From NCBI GenBank assembly GCA_037447655.1, contig JBBHKE010001028.1, positions 81,396-145,395 of the forward strand: 64,000 nt of DNA, given 5' to 3'. The translations under genes were made by a program, and so were the position numbers. Numbering within the stretch: position 1 is the stretch's first letter; every line of letters begins with the position of its first letter. The DNA is from Zygnema cylindricum. Lineage: Eukaryota > Streptophyta > Zygnematophyceae > Zygnematales > Zygnemataceae. Positions 1 to 10,130 of this stretch are shown in pieces. Below the pieces are notes generated by a model. That model saw only the letters and a list, made by a program, of their open reading frames with translations, was not told the origin of the DNA and searched no databases.

Positions 1-613
1 TACACCGCCAATCGCTATTAGCGTATTGAACGCCAATTCGGTTCCCCCAAATTTGTCCTAAATTCTCAAATAGAATTATCCATACTATTTTAAAAAAACC
101 GTAGTTTTGAATTATAGTAAATGATTTGTTCGAATTTTTTCAAATTCCCAATTAGCGTTAATAACGGTAATTTTTCTTATACACAAGAAAAACTTCTACC
201 TTAATAGCAATTGGCATTGTAACGTATCGCAATGTGCGACAATCCACTGTGTAATGAATGATTTGCCAGTTATGCCGTATTTCCATTAGCGAAAAAGTGG
301 GGTTGTTTATTGAAGGTCGTACTGTTTCGTACAATTCGTATCACTTTTTATTTTTTATTAAAAACATCTTTATTGAAGAATCTCCAAGGTTATAGGCGTA
401 AAAAGTGATCGTCGAATGCATTCAATCCGAGACGCCACGTAGCTAACCCTTCAGTGTGCGGCTAAAGGTGCGTCTCCATGTGCCAAAGTAAGGGTTTTTT
501 TTGTTGTTTTCCTCTAAAACTTAGCGCCGTACCGCGTAAGTTTCAACCGTACAAAAAAATAGAAAAAAAGAGAAGTATATTTTGCGTCATCATCAAATTT
601 AAGATTAACTACA
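1..613. other. Unassigned AT-rich stretch left of the retrotransposon nest
   Basis: No convincing reading frame, LTR landmark, tRNA-like module or retroelement protein remnant is visible. The longest open frame is 60 codons and has no recognisable motif. The stretch lacks the GTAC cluster and primer site that mark the LTRs elsewhere in the window. It may be the genomic flank of E1 or a very decayed repeat. Confidence 0.5.
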
Positions 614-1637
614 TGTTGTCTAGAAATTATGATTTTATAAGGTATTTTCTAGGTCTTTAAATAGAAAAGAAAAGAGGTTAGACAATTAGTCCGCCTGACA
701 ACTAATCTCTCTCTTAAGTTCCCACACTTGTTGTAGTCACTAAAGACTTGGGAGAGAGAGAAGAAGCCATGGTTGAGGGAGGGGAAGACAAGAAGGCAGA
801 GAAGAACAAGAGTGACAAATTCAATCTTACATAAAAAAAAGGTGAGTCAGGTATGACTCGAACCCTTGACCGTTAGACTAGACCTAGCCGTCCGCTCTAA
901 CTGGTAAGGCGTAGAAGATCGTTGAAGTATATAGAATTCAATAACTACTTAAAGTTGTTAGTGTACCATAAATCAGTTAACTGGCTATATAGAGATAACA
1001 TAACATAGAACCGGTTGTACGATACCCCGCAAAAAACAAATGTACCTAACATCTATTTGAACTGACGACATTAAAAGCCGGTCAACATCGGACGGCTCGC
1101 ATGAGAGTCGACATCACGGAATGGCCATTTTGGCGGTTTTCAAACATAATGTCAATGGATGACAGGTGGCGGACTCCCATTGCATTGAGGAATTCACAGA
1201 GTACACCAAAAATGGTTGAGGGGCGACAAATGTCTCATGCTAAGCCACGTCGTACACTTACCGTACAAAAAGTACAACGACTTCTGTACCTTACTATACT
1301 ACATAGGCTTCTAATTGCATAGGTACTTCAGTAGTAGGAGATTTAGAGAGGGGTTTTAGGACTTGGGAAAATATGAGGCGGTCGCCTCTCTCCCAACGAG
1401 CTTGTATACAAAAGGCTAACTTTGGCCTCATCTAATTTACTGCTCAGTTTAACAAATTTGGAGATTTCTTTTGCGCTTGACTCAGGGGAGTCGCACCCTC
1501 ACAAGGGTGAGGAAAGTCACATCTGGTAAGGTTCAGACTGCCTTTTATTCTTGTGTAAACTGAGAAAACGTATTTTATGCAAGAGGGCTTCCGATAAACT
1601 GCTGATTCTGTGTGTCAATGGTGGCCACAAAATTACA
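614..1637 (+). repeat. E1 5' LTR (about 1.02 kb)
   Basis: The LTR starts with TG at 614 (a start at 617 is equally possible) and ends AATTACA at 1637, directly before a primer binding site. It carries family landmarks in the usual order: TATTTTCTAGGTCT near the start, the ACTTGTTGTAGTCACT loop at about 726, the CCATGG palindrome core at 768, an antisense tRNA-like B box with T-arm (about 840-880), and a cluster of four GTAC motifs between 1249 and 1300. The gag start ATG at 1618 lies inside the LTR. No second LTR of this copy is visible, so its target duplication cannot be checked. Confidence 0.8.
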
Positions 1638-1762
1638 AGTTATGGGCCCACCCTTTAGGGTGTCTGTATTTAACGAAACAGGGTTTATTTATTGGGAAAC
1701 CATGATCAAGGGTGCGCTTCATGAAAAGGACCTATGGGGGATAGTCAGTGGAATGGTGAGGA
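1618..1762 (+). pseudogene. E1 gag N-terminal fragment, interrupted by E2
   Basis: The frame starts at ATG 1618 in the LTR and reads through the primer site as LQVMGPPFRV, then FNETGFIYWETMIKGALHEK and DLWGIVSG. This is the conserved Gag N-terminus of the family; compare E9 residues 6-45, which contain VMGPPSRVPIFNGTGFIYWE. The E2 LTR begins at 1763 and cuts the frame after about 48 codons. Five bases before it (GAGGA, 1758-1762) would be the target duplication, but the right-hand copy is not visible. The rest of E1 is not present in recognisable form. Confidence 0.75.
1638..1652 (+). other. E1 primer binding site (initiator tRNA-Met anticodon arm)
   Basis: AGTTATGGGCCCACC follows the LTR without a gap. 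It matches the reverse complement of the anticodon arm of plant initiator tRNA-Met at 14 of 15 bases; the first base differs. It does not match the usual plant Copia site, which is complementary to the tRNA 3' end (TGGTATCAGAGC). Confidence 0.8.
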
Positions 1763-2914
1763 TGTCAAAATTGATGTATTTTCTAGATCTATATTAGGAT
1801 AAAAAAGGAGTAAAGGCAGTCTGCCTCTAACTCCGTTCTCCAAGCCACCACACTTGTTCTAGTCACCGAAGGTTGGATAGGGAGCTAGAGTCATAGCTAC
1901 CTAGGCCCTCTAGAGAGACAAGGAGTAGTTTTGGTAGATTTACCAAAAAGGGGATTGACGGACCCAAGATTTGATCCTAGTACCTGCCGTCCGTCAAATT
2001 TCCAATAGCTGTTAGCTTTGTCCTATAGTCTACCACATGTGTTGGGATATATAGGGTTCTATAGATATTTAAAATTAAATAGGTAAAATAATTCATTTAA
2101 CGTTACAAATAAGATTCTCAACACATAAATAGAATTAGATTTAGTACGAATTAGGATACAGTATGAAACAAATGTGTGACATATTTGTTTCGAAGGCTAG
2201 AATTAAAAGTCGGTCTTGATCGGACGGCCATGGTGGGTGCCGATATCGCGGAGTGGGCGTTTTGGCGTTTTTCGGTCACCGCCACTTTGTACGACACGTG
2301 GCAATATCTTACGGGTTTACGAAATCTCCGGAGTGCACGATAACAAGTTCGAATCTGACAGATATCACCATTATGGCCATGCTATACAAATGCCGCACAG
2401 AAAGTACTCCGGCACCTGTACTTTTATACACGGTACAGTCTTGTGATTGGTGCCGTGATTCAAAAGTAGAGGGTTTGGAGAGGGGTTTAGGACTTAGAAA
2501 AATAGTAGGTAGCCGCCTCTCTCCCAGAGTGCTTTTGTATATATTTGCTCACTTTGGTCAGCCATAACTAAATGCCCAAGGGAGCAAATTGAGTGATTCT
2601 TTTTGCTGCAAACGTAGGGGAATCCAAGCTACACAAGGGTGTTGTAGGTTAGAGATTTTGCCTTCCATGGTAGCTCCATTTGTAAGGGAAAGTCAAAGTG
2701 GGGGAATGTGTCGAAATACTCATTTTTTAACTTTGCACTTTGTTGGGGAACTGAGCACACAGATTGTCTTCTTTCACAAGGGTGAAACACTATTGGGGTT
2801 CTCACTATCAAGGTGTCAGTCATTTAGGTTCGTATCAACTTGGAGTCGGCACTATCTAGATAAACTTCTTTGGATCTGCGATTTCTGTGGGGGAATGAAG
2901 CTCACACAATTTCA
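1763..2914 (+). repeat. E2 5' LTR (1152 bp)
   Basis: The LTR begins TGTCAAAATT at 1763 and ends CACAATTTCA at 2914. It carries ATTTTCTAG, the AGTCACYGAAGG stem-loop region and CCATGG-like core near the start. The antisense minihelix has a 9-bp stem (TTGACGGAC 1955-1963 with GTCCGTCAA 1989-1997). The GTAC-rich U3 and a TATATATT box near 2540 follow. The end is of the type that closes with a hairpin over CCCATAGAATTTCA, here decayed. The adjoining primer site is also degenerate. Confidence 0.78.
1950..2000 (-). other. tRNA-like minihelix in the E2 LTR, antisense
   Basis: TTGACGGAC (1955-1963) pairs perfectly with GTCCGTCAA (1989-1997) and encloses a T-arm-like hairpin with loop ATCAAAT on the minus strand. 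The form is an acceptor stem stacked on a T-arm, with an 8-9 nt linker in place of the D and anticodon arms. The same module recurs in other LTRs with different but still complementary stems. Confidence 0.65.
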
Positions 2915-3422
2915 GGCCATTTGTAATCTATGGAGGTCCACTTAGATTCGGTGGAGTCAGATTCATTAGGGGATCGGAAAAAACAGAGGAGAGAGAGGAG
3001 AATGGAAAATAAGGCATTGTCGTTGACAAAGGAAAGGAGAAAGGGAAGGAGACTCTTAGTCCGACCACTACAGTAATTGCATCTGGATCAACTAAAAGGA
3101 CAGTCAAAACTGAGGCAAATGACGCCGAAATCAAGGTCTACAACAATGAAGTAGCGAAACACCTCATCCTTAGGCACCTCACTCAAGAAGTAGCTACCCC
3201 TCATCTAATGGTAGTCAAAGTAGCAAATATATGGGAACCTCTTGTTCACGTATACAAGAGCAGTACAATTCAACAACAACAATGAATTGATCAAAGGATC
3301 AATTCATACTTTCACAACGTGGGAAAAATGTTGGATTTTTGCAATGAATTAGCCGGACTCTTCATTGAACTTGAAATAGCTGGACAGCAGCTTACAAAAA
3401 AAGAAAAGGTGAACACTCTAAT
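2915..3422 (+). pseudogene. E2 gag, 5' part (decayed)
   Basis: The primer site is degenerate (GGCCATTTGTAATCT), and the first gag codons are partly deleted. From about 3141 the frame is recognisable: VAKHLILRHLTQEVATPHL, then IQQQQ followed by a stop, then MLDFCNELAGLFIELEIAGQ and KKEKVNTL. This aligns with E9 Gag residues of about 120-215 (UBN2-type Copia Gag). The frame is cut at 3422 by insertion of E3. It resumes at 9614 with the codons for the same Gag helix, which shows that both halves were one gene. Confidence 0.8.
3418..3422. repeat. E3 target site duplication, left copy (CTAAT)
   Basis: CTAAT here and CTTAT at 9614-9618 flank E3 and differ at one base. Removing E3 and one copy restores continuity of the E2 gag frame, which supports a true insertion boundary. 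Confidence 0.7.
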
Positions 3423-4310
3423 TGAAATTCTGTGGTCTCTAATGACCCACAGAATGAGTAGCCTATGTAAAGCGTCTATGATAATATTTGCCCCTTCCAC
3501 TTTCCCACTGAATAAGTGCCGCCCAGGCACACAAATACTCTGACCACCCTTACCCCTATGAGGACAAGACTCCCTTGAGTTAAACGCAAAAAGAATCACT
3601 GAATTTGCTCCCGTAAGCAGTAAGTTATGGTTGGTCAAAAATGACCTTTATAGTTACAAGCTCTTTTAGAGAGAGGTACCAAAATATCACTAAGTCTTGG
3701 TCTGCCTACTCACGACTACCTACTACTAAACCCTAGTCCAATTGGAACACCATATAGTACAAGAAACTAGAATATGAGATGTACTTATTGTACGACCATT
3801 GTACAATATGGTCTACAAGGTGACACCTGTCAAATCGGGAGCCATGGTTCCTCCTCCCATCTTCTCCGGTATCAAATAATGTGGCGCCAGTTGGCACTGC
3901 GTCACGCTATCTTTAAATGACGCATAAAGCTCACTTCGCGTGGCGGCTATAATGCCGGCCGTCCGATCAAAACATATTTTACACGGTTCAGATTCGCGTA
4001 CATGCATGAATAGCTCCTTTTGGTTAGTCTGCTGTTAATTAGCTGTCGCATTAATATTAATATATCTTTGAAACCCGTCACGTGTATCGTTTCGAAAACG
4101 AACTAGTGGATAAGGCTTACCTCTACATACTGGTTCATAGACCCAAGTTTAAATCTATACTTAAACAACATTTTAGTAAAATATCCTCTACTTCAAAATC
4201 TGCCACTTTCTATAAATGGCGACAGCCATGGCATGCCTTTGATCCTCACTCTCTTTCTTTAAAGTAAAACTAAAATAGAGAAGTGAACTATTAATTACCT
4301 CTTTTCAACA
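3423..4310 (-). repeat. E3 3' LTR (888 bp)
   Basis: On the plus strand it reads from TGAAATTCTG to TTTTCAACA. It contains four GTAC motifs between 3757 and 3805, a GGTCAT...TTTGACC-like W-box pair near 3640, and a tRNA-like A/B-box pair (GTGGATAAGGC near 4107, AGTTTAAATC near 4147) whose sense strand opposes the element. CTCCCCTAAT at 4311 is the complement of the polypurine tract just outside it. Confidence 0.85.
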
Positions 4311-5940
4311 CTCCCCTAATTCCTAGTCCCTTTTCAATTTTAATCCACAGTTTTCCCTACATTAAATCAACTTAGGGGAAGGCAATGGTTTTGTCATCAT
4401 ATGTGCAATCATTTATCTATCAGTTTTATGAACTAGTTTAATAGTTTTATTTTTAACCTTCTCCTTGACAAAGCTTGGTATAATATCCATATGTTTAGCT
4501 TTGAAGTGATGTTTCAGATTAGTTGCAATAGAGATAGTAGCTTAATTATCACAAAAAACATTCTGAGTTCATAATTTCATGAACCCAAGTTCTCCAAGAA
4601 GAGATTTCACCCACATTAATTCTTTGGTGGCAGCACAGGAAACCATGTATTCAGCCTCCATAGTGGAATGAGCAACTACTTTCTGTTGCTTGCTACTCCA
4701 ACAACATGCACCATATCCAATTTGCAAGACATATCCACTCGTACATTGCCTTAAAGACACATCTCCATAACTTGCATCACTCGAGGTTGTGTTGTCAGTG
4801 TGCTCCCCTCCCAAATGCAACCACAATTCCCTTGTCCCCACCAGATACCTTATCACCCTTTTGGCAGCCTCCTAGTCTCTCTTTTTTGTTTCATTTAGAC
4901 TCCTACTAAGGACACCTACAGCTGCAGCTATATCATGATGGGTACAATTCATAAAATAAATTAAATTGCATAGAATCTGCCAATAAGGGATATTTTCCAT
5001 AAATTTTCTTTCTATCTCATCCATCTCATCATTAATGATCAATATTCCTCCCTCTTCACTCCCCTCACACACTTTCTTCAAATCCATGGGAGTAGTACAT
5101 CCGTTTGCTTTCTCCATTTGAAATTGTTTTAACATATTCCCAATTGCTTCTTTTGGAGTGAGTCTTATAATCATATTCCCTTTATCTCTCTCCATTTGAA
5201 TTCCCAAAATGTACTTTGCTTCACCAAGATCTTTCATGTCAAAGCGACTTCTAAGATCCCGTTTTAGTTTGTTAATTTTATCTAAGGACTTGCTTAAGAC
5301 CAACAAATCTTCCAAATAAATAGCAATAAATATCACTCGATCCTCATCATCAAATAAATATATGGAGTGATTTGAACTAATTCTGATATACCCCAAACCG
5401 GTCAGAAATTCGCCGAGCTTTATATTCCATTATCGTGGGGCTTGCTTAAGCCCATAGAGTGATTTTATCAGTTTGCAAACATTGTTTTTCCCCCCCTTTT
5501 CACGAATCCTTCCGGTTGCCTCATGTAAATTTCTTCTTCCAACTCTCCGTGCAAAAAGGCCGTTTTAATATCCATTTGGTGTATTTCCATATCCTCCGCT
5601 GCGGCTATACTTAAAAGGACTCTAACAGAAGGAAATCTGACTACAGGTGCAAAGGTTTCTTCGTAGTCTATCCCCTCTTTCTGAGTATAACCTTTTGCAA
5701 CTAACCTAGCTTTGTACCTCTCAATGGTATGATAAGGGTTTAATTAAAGCTTCAAAACCCACTTATATTCGATCGGCTTTCGGTCCGGTGGACAATCTAC
5801 CAACTCCCATGTATTGCCTTCCATGATAGAGGCCATTTCTTCATTTATTGCTGTGATCCACCAGCTACTTTCAGGGGTGTTAATGGCCTCTAAGTATGTC
5901 TAAGGTTCATTCGGGTGAGACATCTTTGTGAGTTGGTTAT
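4311..5940 (-). pseudogene. E3 reverse transcriptase and RNase H, inactivated
   Basis: Read on the minus strand, the region codes the C-terminal half of a Copia Pol. RT remnants at 5400-5870 hold the decayed [12 protein letters not shown] region. The open block 4872-5396 contains IFIAIYLEDLLVLSKS and LGEAKYILGIQMERD. The catalytic YVDD box is changed to YLED, losing the first aspartate. RNase H remains in 4569-4856, with TSSDASYGD (catalytic Asp) and STMEAEYMVS (catalytic Glu). Several frameshifts and stops separate these blocks, for example near 4870 and 5400. The final RNase H segment up to 4311 is decayed. The gene cannot make active RT. Confidence 0.88.
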
Positions 5941-7517
5941 TTACTTGTATTTCTTGAAGTTGTTTACTACTTCTTCTTCACCCTTCAAAATCGGAAGCCG
6001 GTATGGAAGGCATCCTTGGGTTTCGTTTAAGAAGATTTTCAGCTCCCATATCTTCCAATTCTGGTGTCTCATCAAAATCCTCATCGGTTTCCACTTCGTA
6101 TTGTGGCGTTGCCTCGAATGTTGTCCTTTCCTCCTTCGGTAGATTTGTAGATTTTCCTTTTTTTCCATCTTCCTTCTCTTCATTTTCAAAGTCAAAGTCA
6201 CAAAACTGATCCGTTTCAAATCTGATTTTGACTTCTTTATTATTTTTGAATGGATCAATGGACTTCACTTAATTCATCACCACTATGTGTTTTACCAAAG
6301 TTATATCTCTCTTTTTCAAGTCATACTCCCGGTATCCTTTTGTGCTCTCATCATATCCTACAAGATATCCTGGTTTCCCTCTTCCCTCTAACTTCCATTT
6401 AGTCTTATCGGAATCCAAACTATAAACTTGACTTTTGAACACTCTCAAACTAGACAAATCAGGCTTTCTTCCTCTCCACCTCTCATACGGAGTTTCCTCG
6501 TTATTTGCTAAAGTTAGGACTCTATTTTTGATGAAATTAGCATAGTTCATAGACTCAGCCCAAAACTGCAGCCCTATCCTCTTATCACTTAACATACTTC
6601 TAGACATATCTCCTAAAGTTCTATTCGCTCTTTCTGCTACTCCATTTTGTTCCGGATTATGGGAACAGTTTTCTCATGATGAATTCCTTCTTCTTTAAGA
6701 TATTCTTCAAAATCCCTTGAGGTGTATTCTTTCCCATTATCACTTCTTATCTCTTTTATTGAGGTTTCATGTAGCTTTTCACTCCATACTTTATACTCTT
6801 TGAAACATCTTAATACCTCTGACTTATGTCTGAGAAAATATACATTCGTGTATCTAGACCAATCATCGGTGATAGTTAACATCCATCTCTTCCCCCCATG
6901 TGAAGCATACCTAGCAGGTCCCCAAACATCAGTGTGAACTAGATTTAATACTTTCTCTCTCCTAAATGTGGTTGCCTTTGGAAATGGAAGTCTATGAATC
7001 TTCCCTTGGGCACATCCACTGCAATCATCAAAGGTCTCATCATCCTCAAAAGTAATACCCTCCACTATTCCTTTTTTCTTCATTTTCTTTAATCTATCTA
7101 GATGCACATGCCCCAACCTTTTATGCCAAAGCATCATCTCACTTACACACGAGTAGAGAACACTCTTTTCATTGCAAAGAATAATTCTGAACATTCCTTG
7201 ACTGCTCTTCTGAGCTATGAAATAAACCTCATTATCAAAGTTTGCTGTGAAGATTCCTTTCCTAGTTCCTGTTTCAAACTCCTTTTCATCTAGGAGAGCT
7301 GTTGAGACTAGGTTCTTGCCAAGCTGTGGAATGTAAAGAACGTCTGAGAGTGTTACAATTGAGGCATTTCCATCAACTAGAACCTTTAAGTCAACAGTTC
7401 CAACAAGACTTGTGGTTTCTACTCTACCATCTCCGTACTCTATCTCAACTGTTGGGATCTTTCTTAGTTTAGTGAACCACCGTTTATCTCTGCACATATG
7501 CATTCAAGCCCCTTAGT
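5941..7517 (-). pseudogene. E3 protease end, integrase and linker, broken
   Basis: The block 6637-7503 (minus) starts just after the protease active site. The DSGA motif near 7517 now reads D-stop-GA, so protease is dead. The protease body follows (TVEIEYGDGRVETTSLVG). Then comes the integrase zinc finger (WHKRLGH and CSGCAQGKIH) and the catalytic core with VHTDVWGPA and RSDNGKEY. Block 6269-6607 continues the core C-terminal side and the Copia GKPGYLVGYD region. Block 5978-6268 is the acidic linker ahead of RT, overlapping an alternative frame. A frameshift lies near 6620 within the D(35)E segment. Confidence 0.85.
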
Positions 7518-8748
7518 CTATGATCCACCCATCCTCGGGTGGATCCCTCTTATCTCCGAAAGCACACTTTTGTCTCCGTGGAATGTCGACATGCTTTTAA
7601 GTGTGTTCGGATTAAGAAGAAGCTCCTCAAGCTCCTCTTCTGGTTCAGGTTTTTCTTCCACTTCCTCATCATAAACTTGAGTCAAGAAAGCCTTTTTCTT
7701 TCCTCCATCCCTTGAGGTTCCTTGACCATCTTTCAATCAAAGATCTGCAAGTTTGACACAATCTGCCATATAGTGTCCCGGTCTATTGCAGAAGTGACAT
7801 AATCCTCCTCGAAAAGTTCCTCTCCCTTGTCTATCAAATATGCCACCTCCTTGTCCTCTTCCACCAAAGTTTCGATAGGGATCTTTCCCTATCTCCTCAT
7901 CACACTTCAGCCAATCAACTCCTGCAGTTATTGCTTGAACACTTGGACTCCCTCTCCTAACCTCTATGGTGCTTTCTTTCACTAAAATCATTCCCACTGT
8001 GTCATCCCAATTCCAATTGTTATCTCCTATCTCATGCAATCGGTTAATGATATTCTCATACTCTTCAAGTAGTTTCATCATTAATGTGTTCACTCTTTGT
8101 CTTTCAGACCATGAGTTACCTGCACTCTTTAGTCTCCAAACAATGTTCCTAAATTATTGCAATAATTATTCATACTTCCTCCTTTATAAGTATAAGCTGC
8201 AATCTTATTTTCGGCCAACTATTGTTGCTGCAACGATCCACTCTTATATTTGTTAACTAGTGATATCGAAATAACAGATGAAGATTTGACATGCATAAGG
8301 GGAATGGCAATGCCTTTTGCTACAATTTTAACAATTAAGAGCTTAGCAACCTTATCTTTGTAGTTTCACTTTTCATACTCTGATCTTTCGGTGTGAACCC
8401 TTGTCGCCGTTACTGGTGGTGCTGCTGACGGCATCGCCTTTGGCAATTGTGTCACTTGAGTTGCAACTCCTCCCTTTTCTCCTTCCATGACAATCTCCTC
8501 TCCTTCCTCATCTTCATCCTCGGTGATGGTTGCAACTGTTCTACCAATTGTAGAGGTGGAGGTGCCAGAAAAACATGTTCCTCCAAACCCAGTGGAGGTG
8601 GGCATCGAATTTGTCCAGACACTATGCCCCATAGATGCTTCTCAAATAGTTCTTCCTCCATCATCATTTCCCAATACAAAAAGTCTGATCCATCAAATTT
8701 GGGCACCCTAGAGGGTGGGCTCATAAAATGAAATTATGTGCTCTCCAT
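7518..8748 (-). pseudogene. E3 gag, broken
   Basis: The N-terminus lies at about 8727-8640 (MSPPSRVPKFDGSDFLYWEM and HLWGIVSGQIRCPPP). The LTR-borne ATG at 8748 is followed by a stop after four codons. The middle (about 8100-8360) is decayed. Block 7737-8093 has the terminal Gag helices (MMKLLEEYENIINRL) and the zinc knuckle CHFCNRPGHYMADC (CX2CX4HX4C intact). Block 7518-7736 is the acidic tail before protease. The role is that of a capsid/nucleocapsid precursor, but frameshifts prevent a full product. Confidence 0.82.
8714..8728 (-). other. E3 primer binding site
   Basis: The minus-strand sequence TTTTATGAGCCCACC abuts the 5' LTR and matches the family site GGTTATGGGCCCACC at 12 of 15 positions, keeping the ATG opposite the tRNA anticodon. 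It is decayed along with the rest of E3. Confidence 0.75.
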
Positions 8749-9613
8749 TGACCCACAGAATGAGCAGCCTATGTAAAGCCTCTAGGATAATATTTTCCCC
8801 TTCCACTTTCCCACTGAATAAGTGCCGCCCAGGCACACAAATATTCTGACCACCCTCACCCTTGTGAGGAAAAGACTCCTTTGAGTCAAACGCAAAAAGA
8901 ATTACTGAATTTGCTTCCGTAAGCAGTAAGTTATGGTTGGTCAAAGATGACCTTTATAGTTACAAGCTCTTTTAGAGAGAGGCACCAAAATATCACTAAG
9001 TCTTGGTCTGCCTACTCACGACTACCTACTACTAAACCCTAGTCCAATAGGAAAACCATATAGTAGAAGAAAGTACAATATGAGATGTACTTATTGTACG
9101 ACCATTGTACGACATGGTATACAAGGTGACACCTGTCAAATCGGGAGCCATGGTTCCTCCTCCCATCTTCTCCGATATCAATTAATGTGGCGCCACATGG
9201 CACCGCGTGACGCTATCTCCAAATGACGCCAAAAGCTCACTTCGCGTGGCGGCTACAATGCCTGTCGTCCGATCAAAACATATTTTACATGGTTCAGATT
9301 CGCGTACATGCATGAAATGCTCCTTTTGGTAGTCTGCTGTTAATAAGTTGTCGCATTAATGTTAATATATCTTTGAAACGTCACGTGTATCGTTTCGATA
9401 ACACCATAGTGGATAAGGCTTACGTCTACATACTGGTTCACAGACCCAGGTTTAAATCTAGACTTAGGCAACATTTTAGTAAAATATCCTATACTTCAAA
9501 ATTTGCCACTTTCTAAATATGGCGGCATCCATGGCGTGCCTTTGATCCTCACTCTCTTTCTTTAAAGTAAAACTAAAATAGAGAAGTGAACTATTAATTA
9601 CCTCTTTTGAACA
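8729..9613 (-). repeat. E3 5' LTR (885 bp)
   Basis: Partner of 3423-4310, running from TGAAATTATG to TTTTGAACA. A hairpin at its 3' end (minus strand ATTCTGTG pairing with CACATAAT) holds the ATG at 8746-8748 in its loop, as in other families here. A clear tRNA-like pair lies on the plus strand: A-box-like TAGTGGATAAGG near 9407 and B-box-like GGTTTAAATC at 9449-9458. GTAC motifs lie between 9060 and 9115. Confidence 0.85.
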
Positions 9614-9618
9614 CTTAT
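9614..9618. repeat. E3 target site duplication, right copy (CTTAT)
   Basis: Pairs with CTAAT at 3418-3422 with one mismatch. The E2 gag frame resumes immediately to the right. Confidence 0.7.
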
Positions 9619-10130
9619 CATAAAACTGTCGGATGAGTACGAAAACATAGTAAATCGGGTAGAAGAGCTACCCAATCACACGTGGATTTGGAACTCAGTG
9701 GTAGGAATGATTCTAGTTTGTGAAAACACCATGCAGATTCGTAAGAGAGGGAAGAGTGGAAAGGCACTGGTTGCGGGAATAGATTGGGGGGGTCGAGACT
9801 TTAAGAAGCCTTACAAGAACATTGGAGGAGGAAATAAAGGAAATCAAGGAGAAGGACCGGAAAGGGGTCTTCCTAAAAGATTGTGTCATTTCTGCAAGAA
9901 GCCTAGACACTACATGGCTGAATGCAACCGGCTAGCGATTCTTCGAAACAGGGAAAGATCCAAAAACCAAGTTCAGGTGGAAAGAAGAAGGTATTTGTGG
10001 TGACACAAGTGGAAGAGGACGATATGGAAGACTTGAATTAGGAGATTGATGATCTTCTTTTGAACGAATAACTTGAGAGGAAGGAGACCGAACCAAAATC
10101 TCGAAGAAGGCAAAAGTGTGCCTTCCGAGG
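9619..10130 (+). pseudogene. E2 gag, 3' part with zinc knuckle
   Basis: Continues the gag cut at 3422: KLSDEYENIVNRVEELP, then TWIWNSVVGMILVCENTMQI in the open block from 9698. The nucleocapsid knuckle is CHFCKKPRHYMAEC, with all CCHC ligands present and Gly replaced by Arg before the His. An acidic spacer follows but contains stop and frameshift damage near 10020-10070. It corresponds to E9 Gag residues of about 215-380. Confidence 0.82.

Larger units (their letters stand above)
3423..9613 (-). mobile_element. E3: complete but inactive Copia element, minus strand
   Basis: LTRs at 3423-4310 (3' LTR) and 8729-9613 (5' LTR) flank a minus-strand gag-pol region. The primer site is at 8714-8728. 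A 5-bp target duplication (CTAAT/CTTAT) shows insertion into the gag of E2. The LTRs are shorter (888 and 885 bp) than in other elements here, and their first part lacks the AGTCACTGA stem-loop seen elsewhere. The two LTRs differ by several percent by eye, and pol carries stops and lost catalytic residues, so the insertion is old and not autonomous. Confidence 0.9.
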